Positions 27,472 through 37,998 are shown, counted from the first letter of the stretch. The stretch: DNA of 64,000 nt from Flavobacteriaceae bacterium PS02338 (GCA_029959615.1 JASCOD010000002.1:1-64000), one strand, 5' to 3'. Notes: a model not told the origin generated them from the letters alone. Numbers and translations are program-made.

Positions 27472-28344
27472 CTATCTTTTGATGTCGGTATTTGGTTTAT
27501 ACTCGGCATACCATTTACCAAGTTTGGTTAAATTCCCGTTGGCATCAACCAATGCCGAAGGCCAAAGACGAGCACTTGTTGGCGAGCCAGAAAACCAAGA
27601 GTAACGATGTACAAAATCTAAGGCTTCCAACTTTGGTAGCAGGCGCTGCATAAATGCTAATACCATCTCTGGAGTGTAAGGATTTTCTGCCATGGTAGTA
27701 GCTCTATCATGCACTGTGGCAAACTCTGTAATCCAAATTGGCTTGTGGTATTTGTCGTATAGGTCTTGCAGAATTTTAACGAAGTGATTTTCATCAGTTC
27801 CAACATACATGTGTACGCAAATAAAATCTACACGCTTGCCTTGGGCAATAGCTTGGTCCATGAAGTTGTAAATCCAAGTGTTGGTTGGCCATGATGCTGC
27901 CGGACTACCCAAAGGTAGTCCAATGCTTTCCAGTTGCGGCCATAGATCTAAAGCTTCTTGTACGGTCATATTGGCTTGGTCTGATAAATCAGGTTCGTTA
28001 AAACCTAGGATATACCTTGCTCTTCCCTGCGTTTTAAATGATTTAGCTTGTGCAATATTAGCTTCCGTTACTGATGATTTGCTCCAAAACATAGGCACAA
28101 ACTCTGCATTTTGAGGCGCAAGCTCAAAAGGAATACTTAATCCCCAAGTATAAAACCAATGGCTTTGTAAGTTGATGGTATTGCCCCACCAAGTGCCATT
28201 TTTTTGAGTTGTACTGAAATCAGCTCCTTTTTTACCTTTGGCCTCATACTGTACGATGGTTGTTTTTTTCGGCTCATATTCATTGCTTTTTGCACAACCT
28301 AGAAACAGTGTGCCCAAAGCCAATAAAATTTTCAAATTTTTCAT
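27472..28344 (-). CDS. GH128-like (Asl1 family) glycoside hydrolase lipoprotein
   Basis: A 290-residue lipoprotein (lipobox LFLGC). The TIM-barrel Glyco_hydro_cc/Asl1-like domain spans about 45-280. YILGFNEPDLS carries the likely acid/base E117, and PIWITEFATV carries the likely nucleophile E207. HMYVGTDE and a late YSWFSG segment also fit. Characterised GH128 members cleave beta-1,3-glucan. The neighbouring exo-glucanase-like GH5 and GH2 support a beta-1,3-glucan target for this locus. Confidence 0.82.
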   Translation of the reverse strand: MKNLKILLALGTLFLGCAKSNEYEPKKTTIVQYEAKGKKGADFSTTQKNGTWWGNTINLQSHWFYTWGLSIPFELAPQNAEFVPMFWSKSSVTEANIAQAKSFKTQGRARYILGFNEPDLSDQANMTVQEALDLWPQLESIGLPLGSPAASWPTNTWIYNFMDQAIAQGKRVDFICVHMYVGTDENHFVKILQDLYDKYHKPIWITEFATVHDRATTMAENPYTPEMVLAFMQRLLPKLEALDFVHRYSWFSGSPTSARLWPSALVDANGNLTKLGKWYAEYKPNTDIKR

Positions 28345-28367
28345 TGTTAATACTTTTAATAGTGATA

Positions 28368-31178
28368 TTAATAAGTTCCATTATAACCTGCACTTCTTAA
28401 TGTAGGATAGCCATCTGTTCCCATTCGCCAGATTGAAAAACTAAAGCCTAGCGTAGTTTCAAAGAAAGCTTGGTTGGTTGAAGATGCAGTTGCGCCATCA
28501 AGTCCATTGGCATCTTCTACAAAAGCCACATCTCTAATAGGAATTACAATGCCAGGTCCTACGTAGTTCTTTTTATTTGCACCAGTTCCATTAGCAGCGG
28601 TTCCCGATATACGAAATACATTATTTCCGTTAGGAAGTGTATTTGATCCTTCTATAGAAGTGTTTACAATGAAGGAATTGGCTGTATATCCGTTGTTTTG
28701 ATAGGTGCTGGTAATTCCAGCAACGGGTAGGGCAGTTGTAGAAATAGTAGCTCTGAAAGTTGCATTTTTAACGATACAGTTCTCCAGTTTAACTTTGTTG
28801 GTGCCTGCTATGCCACCAATATTTCCTGTTGCTGGCGTACCGGTTGCTCTAATGGTTGGTGTGGTTTGATTAGCGCCAGTACCTTCAACTAAACAGTTGG
28901 TAATGGTTGATCCTACTCCCGCAATACCTCCGACAGAGAAACCACATGAGATAGTTCCATCAAATATACATTGATCTATGGGCACAATACCTGCATTTTG
29001 ATCGGCACCGAAAATTCCGCCAACTCCATTTACTGTAGCTGCTACGGCTGCGGTAGCCGAGATGTTCACCGACGATCGGCAATTTTTTACAATACCACCG
29101 CCCACATTGGCACCTTCGGCCCTGCCAAGAATGCCTGCAATTCTATTTTTTGAAGCGTTAATTTCTATACTTCCAGTCGTAGTAGAAAGTGAAATCTCAG
29201 CTACGCCACTTGCGTTGGTAGTTAGCCTTCCTACTAATCCACCTACCATTCCGCATGAAGCTTTGATGGTCAAATTGGTGCTTATTTGAGTAATCTTGGC
29301 AGCGGCCGACATATCTCCAACTACACCTCCCAACACATCGCCCGTATGGGTTGAAGTTATATTACCCGTAATTTTTACATTTTGTATGGTACCGCCAACT
29401 AACCTTCCTGCCAAGGTGCCAAATGCAGCACTCGTTGTACAGTTTACATTCAGTAATTGTAAATTCTTTACAGTACCAGTTAAGGTTGCAAAAAATCCAT
29501 CGTTAGCAGTGGCAGAAGTAATGGTTAAATTGCCAACCTTATGCCCGTTACCATCTAATGAGCCTGAGAAGGTCGTAATCGGTGACCAAGATTTAGTGAG
29601 GTTGAAATCAGTTATGATTTTGTAGTGTTTGTCTGTTCCAGTACTCATTGCCACTAAGCCCTCTTCGGTTGAGATAAGGTAGGGATTCGCCAATGAACCA
29701 TCTCCGCCATCAAATGCGGACCCTTCTTGTTTAGCATAAACTTTTAGGATCTTATTAAGAGCTACATTTCCTTTTTTGAGTGCGAGCACTACATCGCCAG
29801 AGATAAAGCCAGAAGAAGGCGTGAAAGTAACTCTTTGCTGTCCCGAAACAGGAACTGCCGTAAGGTTACTAGGACTTGACTTTACTTCTATTACTCCATC
29901 AGTAGGGTTAAATGCAAAGTTGCTGGTAGTAGCAGTAGTTACTCCATATACATTTGCAGGGAAATTGTTAGCTACACTGATGACTACATTGTTGGTTTGA
30001 AGAGATCCAGCGTTGGTACTTGCGGCATAATTGGCAGCAAAGTTTTCACCGGTTACTGCTAAGGCGCTTACATCATTGTTAGCTACTGTTCCAAAGTTAT
30101 TGGCTGTAATTCCAGCAACATATTGTTTTCCGGTAACTGTGCCAGAGATTTTGATATGATCAATAATTCCTCTATTGGTTATTACAACTGCAGCCACATT
30201 ATTTTGTGCGGTAATTGCTAGGTTGGTCAATTCTAAGTTTTTAATTGTTCCAGCAGCAGCTAGCTCCATAAATAACGCTTTGTTGTCGGTTGAAGATGCA
30301 TTGATAACTACACCGGATATTTTTTTGTTATCACCATCTAATGAACCTGTGAAGCTACCTGAGACTGTAGTGAATGAGCCGCTGGTAATATCACTCGTTA
30401 GTTTGTAATGGTTGGATAGCGCATGTCGTATTCTGTTGAATCTCCCAAAGTCTACGATCTCATAAGGTTTAGCCTGGGTACCATCGCCATTAGAGAAGGC
30501 GGTAACTCTAATGGTTTTTATTACCTGTGGAACTTGTAAAAAGTTGGCTTTGATGATTACATCTCCAGCAACAAATTCATCGGAAGCAATTAGTTTCAAA
30601 CGACGTTTGTCAGCATCAATGTTTTCAATGCTTACGGTTAATCCTAATGGAGCAGTAATTTCAAAAGCTGTAGATCTTGGATATACGGTAAACTCTCTAG
30701 AAACTTCATTAATAGCATCATAAAATGCACTTTCTGATAAATCTAAGGTAATAGCAGTTACATTTGGTTTGTCTACAAAAAACTTAGTGCTACAGACATG
30801 GGTTTGCCCATCTACTTTAACTTTTAGAATTAAAGTAAAGGCACCTTCGTATTTCGGTGTTCCTTTTACGGGAATTTCAACGGATGTTCCAGTTAATTTT
30901 ATTCTGGTTTCATCAATATAAATACCGTTAATTTCTTCGGCGCTCACAATTGCTTCACCGTTTTGTGGCGGATCTACATAAACCAAACTGAACTTGTTCG
31001 ACTCGCCAAGGGGCAAGTTTTCAACTACGTTACCATTTAATCGAGATTTTTCACTATAAATTTGAAAACGTCCGTCTGATACGTTGTAGAACCTATCTTC
31101 ATCCTTTTTACAGCTCCCAATTAGTACCGTCAAAAAAAGGATGGGAATAATGTTTTTTATAAAATATAAACTTTTCAT
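28368..31178 (-). CDS. Large GLUG-repeat surface lipoprotein
   Basis: A 936-residue lipoprotein (lipobox in VLIGSCKKDED). Ig-like segments are followed by two units that start with GDGTQAKPYEI and GDGSLANPYLI (near 230 and 490). Each continues with a HYKLTSDI/HYKIITDF strand and FTGSLDGDNKKISGVVI or FSGSLDGNGHKVGNLTI. The second unit runs into a long array of GLUG-type repeats (GGVVGD, GGLVGRL, AGILGR, GGIFGA, GGIAG). This predicts an extended parallel beta-helix on the cell surface, probably for glycan binding. No enzyme motif was seen. Confidence 0.8.
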   Translation of the reverse strand: MKSLYFIKNIIPILFLTVLIGSCKKDEDRFYNVSDGRFQIYSEKSRLNGNVVENLPLGESNKFSLVYVDPPQNGEAIVSAEEINGIYIDETRIKLTGTSVEIPVKGTPKYEGAFTLILKVKVDGQTHVCSTKFFVDKPNVTAITLDLSESAFYDAINEVSREFTVYPRSTAFEITAPLGLTVSIENIDADKRRLKLIASDEFVAGDVIIKANFLQVPQVIKTIRVTAFSNGDGTQAKPYEIVDFGRFNRIRHALSNHYKLTSDITSGSFTTVSGSFTGSLDGDNKKISGVVINASSTDNKALFMELAAAGTIKNLELTNLAITAQNNVAAVVITNRGIIDHIKISGTVTGKQYVAGITANNFGTVANNDVSALAVTGENFAANYAASTNAGSLQTNNVVISVANNFPANVYGVTTATTSNFAFNPTDGVIEVKSSPSNLTAVPVSGQQRVTFTPSSGFISGDVVLALKKGNVALNKILKVYAKQEGSAFDGGDGSLANPYLISTEEGLVAMSTGTDKHYKIITDFNLTKSWSPITTFSGSLDGNGHKVGNLTITSATANDGFFATLTGTVKNLQLLNVNCTTSAAFGTLAGRLVGGTIQNVKITGNITSTHTGDVLGGVVGDMSAAAKITQISTNLTIKASCGMVGGLVGRLTTNASGVAEISLSTTTGSIEINASKNRIAGILGRAEGANVGGGIVKNCRSSVNISATAAVAATVNGVGGIFGADQNAGIVPIDQCIFDGTISCGFSVGGIAGVGSTITNCLVEGTGANQTTPTIRATGTPATGNIGGIAGTNKVKLENCIVKNATFRATISTTALPVAGITSTYQNNGYTANSFIVNTSIEGSNTLPNGNNVFRISGTAANGTGANKKNYVGPGIVIPIRDVAFVEDANGLDGATASSTNQAFFETTLGFSFSIWRMGTDGYPTLRSAGYNGTY

Positions 31179-31197
31179 AAAGCTAAATTTTTATTGA

Positions 31198-32112
31198 TTA
31201 AGGTCTTACGTAACCTTTTCTAATTAATGTATATTGGTCTCTCCATAAAGCATTTACCCTTGATTGTGGAGCACTTTCATAGTGTGTCACTATCATTTCA
31301 TTTTCGTTAATGGAGTTAATTTCATATTCGATAACTGTTGAAATTCCACGGTAGAAGAAAAAGAATGCTCCGCCTTTTAGTTGTAGATAATGCTTTCCAT
31401 TTCTAATTTCCATTTCCCAGTGCTGGGTAGCATCTCTTGGTGTGTAGTTGACGATTAAATCACCGCCATCGGCAGCGAAAATACTTGCAGTGCCCCAAAA
31501 GTCGTTCAGTTCTTTGAACCTAAATTGTGTCACACCATCAATTGTTCCACCGTGGCAATAAGAAGAATTGTTATTTTTATACAAGCATTCTTTGTTGGCA
31601 AGCTTAAATATCAGTTCATCGTCGTAAACTCCCTTGTCTTTTTTTGCCAATCGGTTCCAAGGTGTGGTTGAGCCGTTGTTGATCAGTTTTACATGTCCAT
31701 CTGTTAACGAATCTAATACCCATGTTTTTCCGGCGGTAGCATTAACGCCTCCGGTTAATAGGCCATAAACAGGATCTAGGTCTAGGTTGTCATTTTTAAA
31801 AGAAACCTGTACAGACTTTTCAACGATTTTGATTCCGTTGAAAACAGCTAATGTTACACTGTAATTCCCTTTGAATGGATATTTTCCAATAACGGTATCG
31901 CCCACGGCTTCTTCACCATTGCCAAGCTTCCATTTGGCTTTTGCGGTATTGCCAATTTGCCCGTTAATAAAACGGTAAACATTTTGGGTTTCGGTCTCTT
32001 GGATAATTATGTTGATTTCACCCTCAGCAATTGGAGCCTCCAGCGTGAGGTTTTTTTTGCAAGCCGTTAAGGCTAAAAGCAAAAGTATTATTAAACTTAA
32101 ATTCTTCATCAC
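31198..32112 (-). CDS. PKD-domain surface glycan-binding-type lipoprotein
   Basis: A 304-residue lipoprotein (lipobox LALTACKKN). A PKD/Ig-like domain occupies about 30-105 (KAKWKLGNGEEAVGDTVIGK, YPFKGNYSVTLAVFNG). The C-terminal domain of about 180 residues is rich in Trp and Tyr (GKTWVLDS, FWGTASIFAADGGDLIVNY, HWEMEIRNGKHYLQLKG), a layout common in SusE/F-like glycan-binding proteins. It lies 9 bp after SusD in the operon, the usual position of such a protein. Confidence 0.75.
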   Translation of the reverse strand: MMKNLSLIILLLLALTACKKNLTLEAPIAEGEINIIIQETETQNVYRFINGQIGNTAKAKWKLGNGEEAVGDTVIGKYPFKGNYSVTLAVFNGIKIVEKSVQVSFKNDNLDLDPVYGLLTGGVNATAGKTWVLDSLTDGHVKLINNGSTTPWNRLAKKDKGVYDDELIFKLANKECLYKNNNSSYCHGGTIDGVTQFRFKELNDFWGTASIFAADGGDLIVNYTPRDATQHWEMEIRNGKHYLQLKGGAFFFFYRGISTVIEYEINSINENEMIVTHYESAPQSRVNALWRDQYTLIRKGYVRP

Positions 32113-32121
32113 GTTAAAATT

Positions 32122-33681
32122 CTAGTAGCCCTTGTTTTGCTCTAATGTATATTTGGTGTTAATGATTTCTTCCTGTGGGATAGGAAAAAGACCATCGGCA
32201 CCTCTATTAAATTTGCTAATAAATGGCTCTCCACGGTTAATGTCGATTTTCGATTGTGCATAATCCATTCCTCTACGCATCAAATCCCAATATCTTATAC
32301 CTTCTAGTGCCAATTCCAATTCTCTTTCTCTATAAATTAAATCGTAAGTAACCGTAGGGGGTGTATAGCTACTAATATGAGCTCGTTTCGTTACTTTTTC
32401 GAAGTAAGTTTGGGCCTTGGTTTGTGTACCACCATGCTGTAATTGCAGTTCGGCTGCCATGAGTAATACATCTGCAAAACGGATAGCAACGAAGTGATTA
32501 GGAAAATTCAACCTGAAATCGCCTCGGGAACTTTGATTTGTCTTTAATGCTAGCCATTTTTTTGGAAAGATGTCGGTATTTTGATAACCTGCTGTAAATG
32601 AAACGGATTGTAGCCTAGGTAAAAAGAAAGTGGCGTCTTTCCGTAAGTCATCATTTGGGAACGAATTATAAAATTCTGCATCAATAGGAGCAAAAGACCA
32701 ACCTGGTGAGTAAGGGGAGGCCGAGTTCGGATCTCTCATTGACCATAGCATTAAAGCTAGGTTACCATTGGCCTCTTCTCTATAGCTGAAATTACCGCTA
32801 CTCGCTTTTGTAGAGTATTGGATTTCGAAAACAGCTTCCTTGTTGTTATGATTAAATGGCGCTTCACTGATAAAAGCATCCGAAAATTTAGCTAGTAAAT
32901 CGTGACCACTGCTATTGATAAGCTCTTCCGAAATGTTTAAGATTTGCGGTGCGGTAATATTGGGCATTTGAATTTTCTTGTAATAACCTGTATAGTATAA
33001 CCACACACGCATCAATAAGCCTCTAGCAGCATCAGAACTTACCCGTCCGTACTCGTCAGGTGCGAGGCTTCTGTATCTAGGAAGTACATTGATTGCCGTC
33101 GTTAAATCATCACCAATTTGCTTATAAACATCTTCTGGTGATGCCTGTTTCTGATTATATTCTGATGGTGCTAGTACCTTTAGAATCAACGGTACGTTAC
33201 CGAAAAGTCGTACCAAATCAAAATAATAATAGGCACGTAGAAATTTGGCTTCTGCCGCATATCTTTCCCGTACCGCTGCATCATCAAAAGTGGCGGCTGG
33301 TAATTTCTCTAATAAGATGTTGGTTCTGTAAATGCCCGTATAATATTTGTACCATAAAGCTTTTGGTGTTAAATCGTCGATACGCATTACACCTCTATCT
33401 ACCCTTTGTAAAGAGGGCAAATCTGTTGCCGATGCGCCACCGGTGAAGCATTTGTCACCTAATACTTCGCTAATGAGCTGAAAAGGTGCGTTTTGGTTTT
33501 GTGGTGCATCCCAAAGTAACACATTGTAAGCTGCAGCAAGTCCTTGTAGGCAGTCTTTTTGATCACGGTAGAAGTTGGATTCCGTATCCGAGGTAATCGG
33601 ATCTAGATCTATGTTTTTATTGCAAGCTCCCAAGCCAACTGCAAGTAGGAGTAATGCTAATCTAATATATTGATATCTCAT
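32122..33681 (-). CDS. SusD/RagB outer-membrane lipoprotein (locus 1)
   Basis: A 519-residue lipoprotein (lipobox LGACNKN). The mature N-terminus has the family's early acidic/aromatic pattern, followed by AEAKFLRAYYYFDLVRLFGN (about 140-160) of the SusD TPR core. The C-terminal RagB signature is LIYRERELELALEGIRYWDL and LFPIPQEEI. It pairs with the SusC encoded 16 bp upstream. It is expected to bind beta-glucan oligosaccharides, judging by the enzymes of the operon. Confidence 0.93.
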   Translation of the reverse strand: MRYQYIRLALLLLAVGLGACNKNIDLDPITSDTESNFYRDQKDCLQGLAAAYNVLLWDAPQNQNAPFQLISEVLGDKCFTGGASATDLPSLQRVDRGVMRIDDLTPKALWYKYYTGIYRTNILLEKLPAATFDDAAVRERYAAEAKFLRAYYYFDLVRLFGNVPLILKVLAPSEYNQKQASPEDVYKQIGDDLTTAINVLPRYRSLAPDEYGRVSSDAARGLLMRVWLYYTGYYKKIQMPNITAPQILNISEELINSSGHDLLAKFSDAFISEAPFNHNNKEAVFEIQYSTKASSGNFSYREEANGNLALMLWSMRDPNSASPYSPGWSFAPIDAEFYNSFPNDDLRKDATFFLPRLQSVSFTAGYQNTDIFPKKWLALKTNQSSRGDFRLNFPNHFVAIRFADVLLMAAELQLQHGGTQTKAQTYFEKVTKRAHISSYTPPTVTYDLIYRERELELALEGIRYWDLMRRGMDYAQSKIDINRGEPFISKFNRGADGLFPIPQEEIINTKYTLEQNKGY

Positions 33682-33697
33682 GACTTGTTTACATTAA

Positions 33698-36600
33698 TTA
33701 AAAACCAACTGATGCGCCAACCATGATGGTTCGGGGTTGAGGATAAACACCTTTGTCTATACCTAGGCCTAAAGCGCCACCAGATACTTCGGGATCAAAT
33801 CCTGTGTATTTGGTAAGCAGAAAAAGGTTTGTTCCGGTAGCGTACACCCTTATTCTGTCCAGCTTGGCCACCTTTAGGTTACGGAAAGTGTAGCCAACAG
33901 AGGCGTTACGCAGCCTTAGGTACGATCCGTTTTCTAAAAAGAAAGTAGAAGGATTGGCGAAATTTCCGTTTAGATCTCCGGCGGCAATTCTTGGATAAGC
34001 ATTGGTAGTGCCTTCTCCATGCCAACGATTAATAATTTCTACAGGGAAGTTTGCGGTAGGCAAATCCCAGCGATGTAAACTATTGAATATCTGATTACCT
34101 GCCAATCCATTAAAGAAAATATTTACATCAAAGTTGCCATAGCGAGCTGTAAAATTAAGTCCGTAATTATATTTTGGGTGTGGCGTACCTACCATTGAGC
34201 GGTCTCTGCTGTCAATGATACCATCTGCGTTCAAGTCTTTATATCTGATATCGCCAGGTACTGCATTAGGCTGTATTAGGCTGCCGCTAGGTCCCTTGTG
34301 GGCATTGATCTGTGCTTGGTTCTGGAAAATACCGTCCATGGTATACATCCAGAAATATCCCAACGGCAGCCCCGCTTCCATTCTAGCAATATCGCCCATT
34401 TGGTTACCGGCATTGCCACCTGTAATGTAACCGTTGGTATTGCCTACATGGGTTACTTTGTTGTTGTTATATGCGCCGTTGATGTTGGCTTCTATATACA
34501 GTTTTCCAAAATCTTTCTGATAGCCTATGGAAAGTTCAATCCCTTTGTTTAGTACATTTCCAGCGTTGCCAGATGGAGCCCCGTTACCTACATATAACGG
34601 AATGGGAATTCGTAACAAAAGGTCTTTGGTTGCTTTTCGATATATATCGAAGGTTACCCTGAAATTCTTAAATAATTCTGCATCTATACCAATATTGGCC
34701 TGCTCGGAAGTTTCCCATTTTAGATCGGGGTTAGATACGCCAGCTGGTGAGGCTCCGATTTGCTGTATATCGTTACCGAAATAATAATTACGGGCATAAG
34801 TACTAATGGTGGATACGAAAGCATAATCTGGAATTTGGTCGTTACCAGTTCTGCCCCAACTACCCCTAATTTTAAGGGAATTGATGGCACGTGCATTTTC
34901 CATGAATTTTTCATTATGTAGATTCCAACCGGCAGAGATAGAAGGGAAGTAGCCAAATTTGTTGTTCTTGCCGAACTTATAGGAACCATCTGCCCTAAAG
35001 GTGGCGGTCATCATGTACCTGTTGTTGAAATCGTAAGTTGCCCTGCTGAAATAAGAAACCAGTCCAGAGTGCCAAGCTCCACCAGATGCTGCCGCACTGG
35101 TATTGTCCTTCGCCAAATCCAAATAGGCGTACTCTGGGTCATCATATAACAATCCATTTTTTGATGCGGATACATTTGTTCCCCTCCCAGTATTTAGCGT
35201 GTTTCCCAACATAACAGAAAAAGAGTTGGTGTTGATCTTTTTGTTATAGGTCAGGATGTTCTCTAGGTTGAGTTCCCTGCTTTCCGACATGGATTTACTG
35301 GTGCCCGTGGCTACCGTTCTGTTAGTAGAGTTCAGGTAGTAGATAGGTGTGTATCCCCTAGATTCGTTGTACTGCAAGGCTATACCCAAACTGCTTTTAA
35401 ATTTTAAATCTTTGATGATCTGTACTTCGGCAAAAGCGTCTGCATTTATTCTTGTATATCCAGATGTGCCATTACTGTAGTAAATTCTGGCAATCGGATT
35501 AACGATTTCCTGAGATACGTAACGAGAGATAGCGAAGGTCCCGTCATCATTCATTACAGGTGTTACCGGATCCATGTTAATGGCACTTAATATTGGGCCA
35601 GAGTTGCCGCTGTTGGTTGCAATCGCCGCCCTTTTTACATTGGTAAGGTTTAGGTTAATTCCAGTATTTAATATATCCTCTATTACATTTTGTTTAGTAT
35701 TGATACGACCTGTATACCTATCGAAATCTGATTTGTCTTTGGCTAGCGTACCAGATTGCGAAAAGTAGGAGAAAGATGAGCTATAAGTGTTTTTAGCTGA
35801 TCCGCCAGAAAGTGAAACCTGATGGTTTTGTATTGGCGCATTGTGATAGGAAATTTCTCTTTGCCAATCAGTTCCCACACCCATTTTGTTGATTTCAGTT
35901 TCAGAAAAGGGAAGTGCTAAGTTCGAATTGAAATGAAGCTCGTTTTGGATACGGGCATATTGCGTTGCATCCAGCACATCAACATATTTCCTTATGTTTT
36001 GGAAGCCTCTGTAGTATTCGTAGTCAAGTTTGCTTTTACCGGCCTTGCCAGATTTGGTCGTAATAATGACTACGCCATTAGCTCCACGAGCACCGTAAAT
36101 TGCTGCAGAAGCGGCATCTTTCAGTACTTCCATCGTCTCAATATCACGGGGGTTGACCGCTTCCAAATCTCCTCTTGGAAATCCATCTACAATGAACAAC
36201 GGGTCATTGATCCCGTTAGTGCCAACTCCTCTAATTCGAATGCTTACGCCAGAGCCAGGTTGTCCACTGTTCATCATTACGGTTACACCTGGGCTTTTTC
36301 CTTGGAGTGCTTGATCGGCTCGCATTAAACCAGGAACTTCTAGATCTTTTGCACTTATAGATGATATGGCACCAGTTACCAAGCTTTTCTTTTGCACGCC
36401 ATAACCTACCACAACTACGCCACTAAGTGTTTGTACATCCTTAGCTAAAAGTACATTTATTTGAGTTTCATCCTTTAATGTTACCTCTTTTGCTTTCATG
36501 CCAATGGCAGAGAAAATCAAAGTAGCAGCTTTTTCTACCTTTATAGAAAATTGGCCCTCGTTATCCGTGAGGGTGGCGTTAGTGGTTCCCTTTACTTTAA

Positions 36601-36745
36601 CATTTACTCCGGGTATGGTGGTATTGTCATCTATGTCCCGTACCACCCCTTTAATTAATACTTGTTGTCCCTGCGCATTTACAAAACCGCAGCTAAAACA
36701 TAGTATCAAAACGAGATATCGAATTGATGTAAGTTTTGTAATCAT
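33698..36745 (-). CDS. SusC/RagA TonB-dependent transporter (locus 1)
   Basis: A 1015-residue outer-membrane transporter. The signal peptide ends near FVNAQGQ. The CarboxypepD_reg-like domain is at about 30-105 (GVVRDIDDNTTIPGVNVKVK). The TonB-box-like segment VVVVGYGVQKKSLVTGAISS precedes the plug (about 115-235, VLKDAASAAIYGARGANGVV), and the barrel follows. It lacks the STN domain found in the 13.7-kb SusC, so control is not through an ECF/FecR pair. Located between the GH5 gene and SusD. Confidence 0.93.
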   Translation of the reverse strand: MITKLTSIRYLVLILCFSCGFVNAQGQQVLIKGVVRDIDDNTTIPGVNVKVKGTTNATLTDNEGQFSIKVEKAATLIFSAIGMKAKEVTLKDETQINVLLAKDVQTLSGVVVVGYGVQKKSLVTGAISSISAKDLEVPGLMRADQALQGKSPGVTVMMNSGQPGSGVSIRIRGVGTNGINDPLFIVDGFPRGDLEAVNPRDIETMEVLKDAASAAIYGARGANGVVIITTKSGKAGKSKLDYEYYRGFQNIRKYVDVLDATQYARIQNELHFNSNLALPFSETEINKMGVGTDWQREISYHNAPIQNHQVSLSGGSAKNTYSSSFSYFSQSGTLAKDKSDFDRYTGRINTKQNVIEDILNTGINLNLTNVKRAAIATNSGNSGPILSAINMDPVTPVMNDDGTFAISRYVSQEIVNPIARIYYSNGTSGYTRINADAFAEVQIIKDLKFKSSLGIALQYNESRGYTPIYYLNSTNRTVATGTSKSMSESRELNLENILTYNKKINTNSFSVMLGNTLNTGRGTNVSASKNGLLYDDPEYAYLDLAKDNTSAAASGGAWHSGLVSYFSRATYDFNNRYMMTATFRADGSYKFGKNNKFGYFPSISAGWNLHNEKFMENARAINSLKIRGSWGRTGNDQIPDYAFVSTISTYARNYYFGNDIQQIGASPAGVSNPDLKWETSEQANIGIDAELFKNFRVTFDIYRKATKDLLLRIPIPLYVGNGAPSGNAGNVLNKGIELSIGYQKDFGKLYIEANINGAYNNNKVTHVGNTNGYITGGNAGNQMGDIARMEAGLPLGYFWMYTMDGIFQNQAQINAHKGPSGSLIQPNAVPGDIRYKDLNADGIIDSRDRSMVGTPHPKYNYGLNFTARYGNFDVNIFFNGLAGNQIFNSLHRWDLPTANFPVEIINRWHGEGTTNAYPRIAAGDLNGNFANPSTFFLENGSYLRLRNASVGYTFRNLKVAKLDRIRVYATGTNLFLLTKYTGFDPEVSGGALGLGIDKGVYPQPRTIMVGASVGF

Positions 36746-36760
36746 ATAGATATATTTGGT

Positions 36761-37993
36761 TTATTTGGTTTGTGTTCGTTCTTCGGTATTAAGCCCCAAA
36801 GCTTTGATATAACCGTAGTTTGGTATGCAATTTTTATACTTGATATTTTCGAGGTATTGCATCAAAGTCTCTTTGATCTCGACCCTGTTAAGCTTAATCT
36901 CTCTCAATTCCTTATAAGAGCCGCGGTTGTTTTCCGCAAAATCAATAATCGTTTGGTAGTTATTGGGAAGTGGCACCGAAATGATATTTTTTGGATTATC
37001 TAGTTTCTTGTAGGGCCAAAAGTGCCAGCCGATGTTATTTTTTTCTAACAGGTTTCTAAATTCGCCGACCCATTCATCAGTATTTTCTCCCGTTTCGCCA
37101 ATGTAGATAGGTACGTTATGTTTCTCTCTAAACTCGATAAAGCGTTTAATGGAGCCATAGTTGGGTTGCTCGCCATATTTGTGGAAAGTGTATACTGCTT
37201 TTTGATCAAACGGTTCCGAAAAAATATTGAAATTGGTATTCCATTGAGCTCCACCGTAAAAAATGAGGTGATTTTTATCTACACTTCTAATAGCGGCAGT
37301 CAGTTTTCTGTAAAGTGGTTCGATCAATAAGTTTAAGCTTTTGGTATCAAAATAATGTGCTACAGGCTCATTCAAGAGATCGTATCCCATTACTGTTGGC
37401 TCCTTAGCATATCTTTTAGCAATCTTGGTCCAAATTTCTACGGCCAGCTGTTGGTTCTGCTCGTTCTCAAATAAAAAAGGATAACCATAACTATCGTCGA
37501 TATTATCGCCAGTCTGCCCACCTGGTGCACAATGCATATCCAAGATCACATATAAGCCCTCGGCTTTGCACCAATCGATCACCTTATCAAGAAGTTTAAA
37601 ACCTCTGGAAGAATCATTTTTGCCCATATAGTTCTCAACTGTAAACAGTTTGTAGTTAAATGGCACCCTTATGGAATTCATCCCCGTTTTCTTCAGAAAT
37701 CTGATATCATCTATAGTGACGTAGTTTTCCAGGAAAGAGTGCCAAAAATCAGCTGCTTCTGCCGGACCAATTAATTGGCTAATCATATCATGTATTTGAG
37801 AAGGAGAGTTCGTTTTCTTGAATTTGAACATATATCCCTCTGGTACCAACCAGTTGCCCAAATTGGTTCCTCTAATGAGGAAAGGTTTACCATGAGTATC
37901 TATAATCTCTTTACCTTTTACGCTAATGAATTTTTCTTTCGCTTGTAAGCTTGTGCAGATGAGAATGAATAATATAAAATACAGCTTCTTCAT
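36761..37993 (-). CDS. GH5 glycoside hydrolase, exo-1,3-glucanase-like
   Basis: A 410-residue secreted enzyme with signal peptide (ICTSLQAK). LIRGTNLGNWLVPEGYMF near 39-56 closely follows the opening of fungal-type exo-beta-1,3-glucanases of GH5. The acid/base is E209 in GYDLLNEPVAH and the nucleophile E300 in PIYIGETGEN. HCAPGGQTGDN (154-164) lies in the active-site cleft. It starts 5 bp after the GH2 stop and precedes SusC. Expected to cleave beta-1,3-glucan or short glucan chains in the periplasm or at the surface. Confidence 0.85.
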   Translation of the reverse strand: MKKLYFILFILICTSLQAKEKFISVKGKEIIDTHGKPFLIRGTNLGNWLVPEGYMFKFKKTNSPSQIHDMISQLIGPAEAADFWHSFLENYVTIDDIRFLKKTGMNSIRVPFNYKLFTVENYMGKNDSSRGFKLLDKVIDWCKAEGLYVILDMHCAPGGQTGDNIDDSYGYPFLFENEQNQQLAVEIWTKIAKRYAKEPTVMGYDLLNEPVAHYFDTKSLNLLIEPLYRKLTAAIRSVDKNHLIFYGGAQWNTNFNIFSEPFDQKAVYTFHKYGEQPNYGSIKRFIEFREKHNVPIYIGETGENTDEWVGEFRNLLEKNNIGWHFWPYKKLDNPKNIISVPLPNNYQTIIDFAENNRGSYKELREIKLNRVEIKETLMQYLENIKYKNCIPNYGYIKALGLNTEERTQTK

Positions 37994-37998
37994 AAAAA

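Noticed and set aside
28971..30723. Series of plus-strand ORFs of 60-109 codons opposite the GLUG lipoprotein gene
   Set aside because: Low-complexity antisense shadows produced by the repetitive Thr/Ala/Gly/Asn codons of the real gene.
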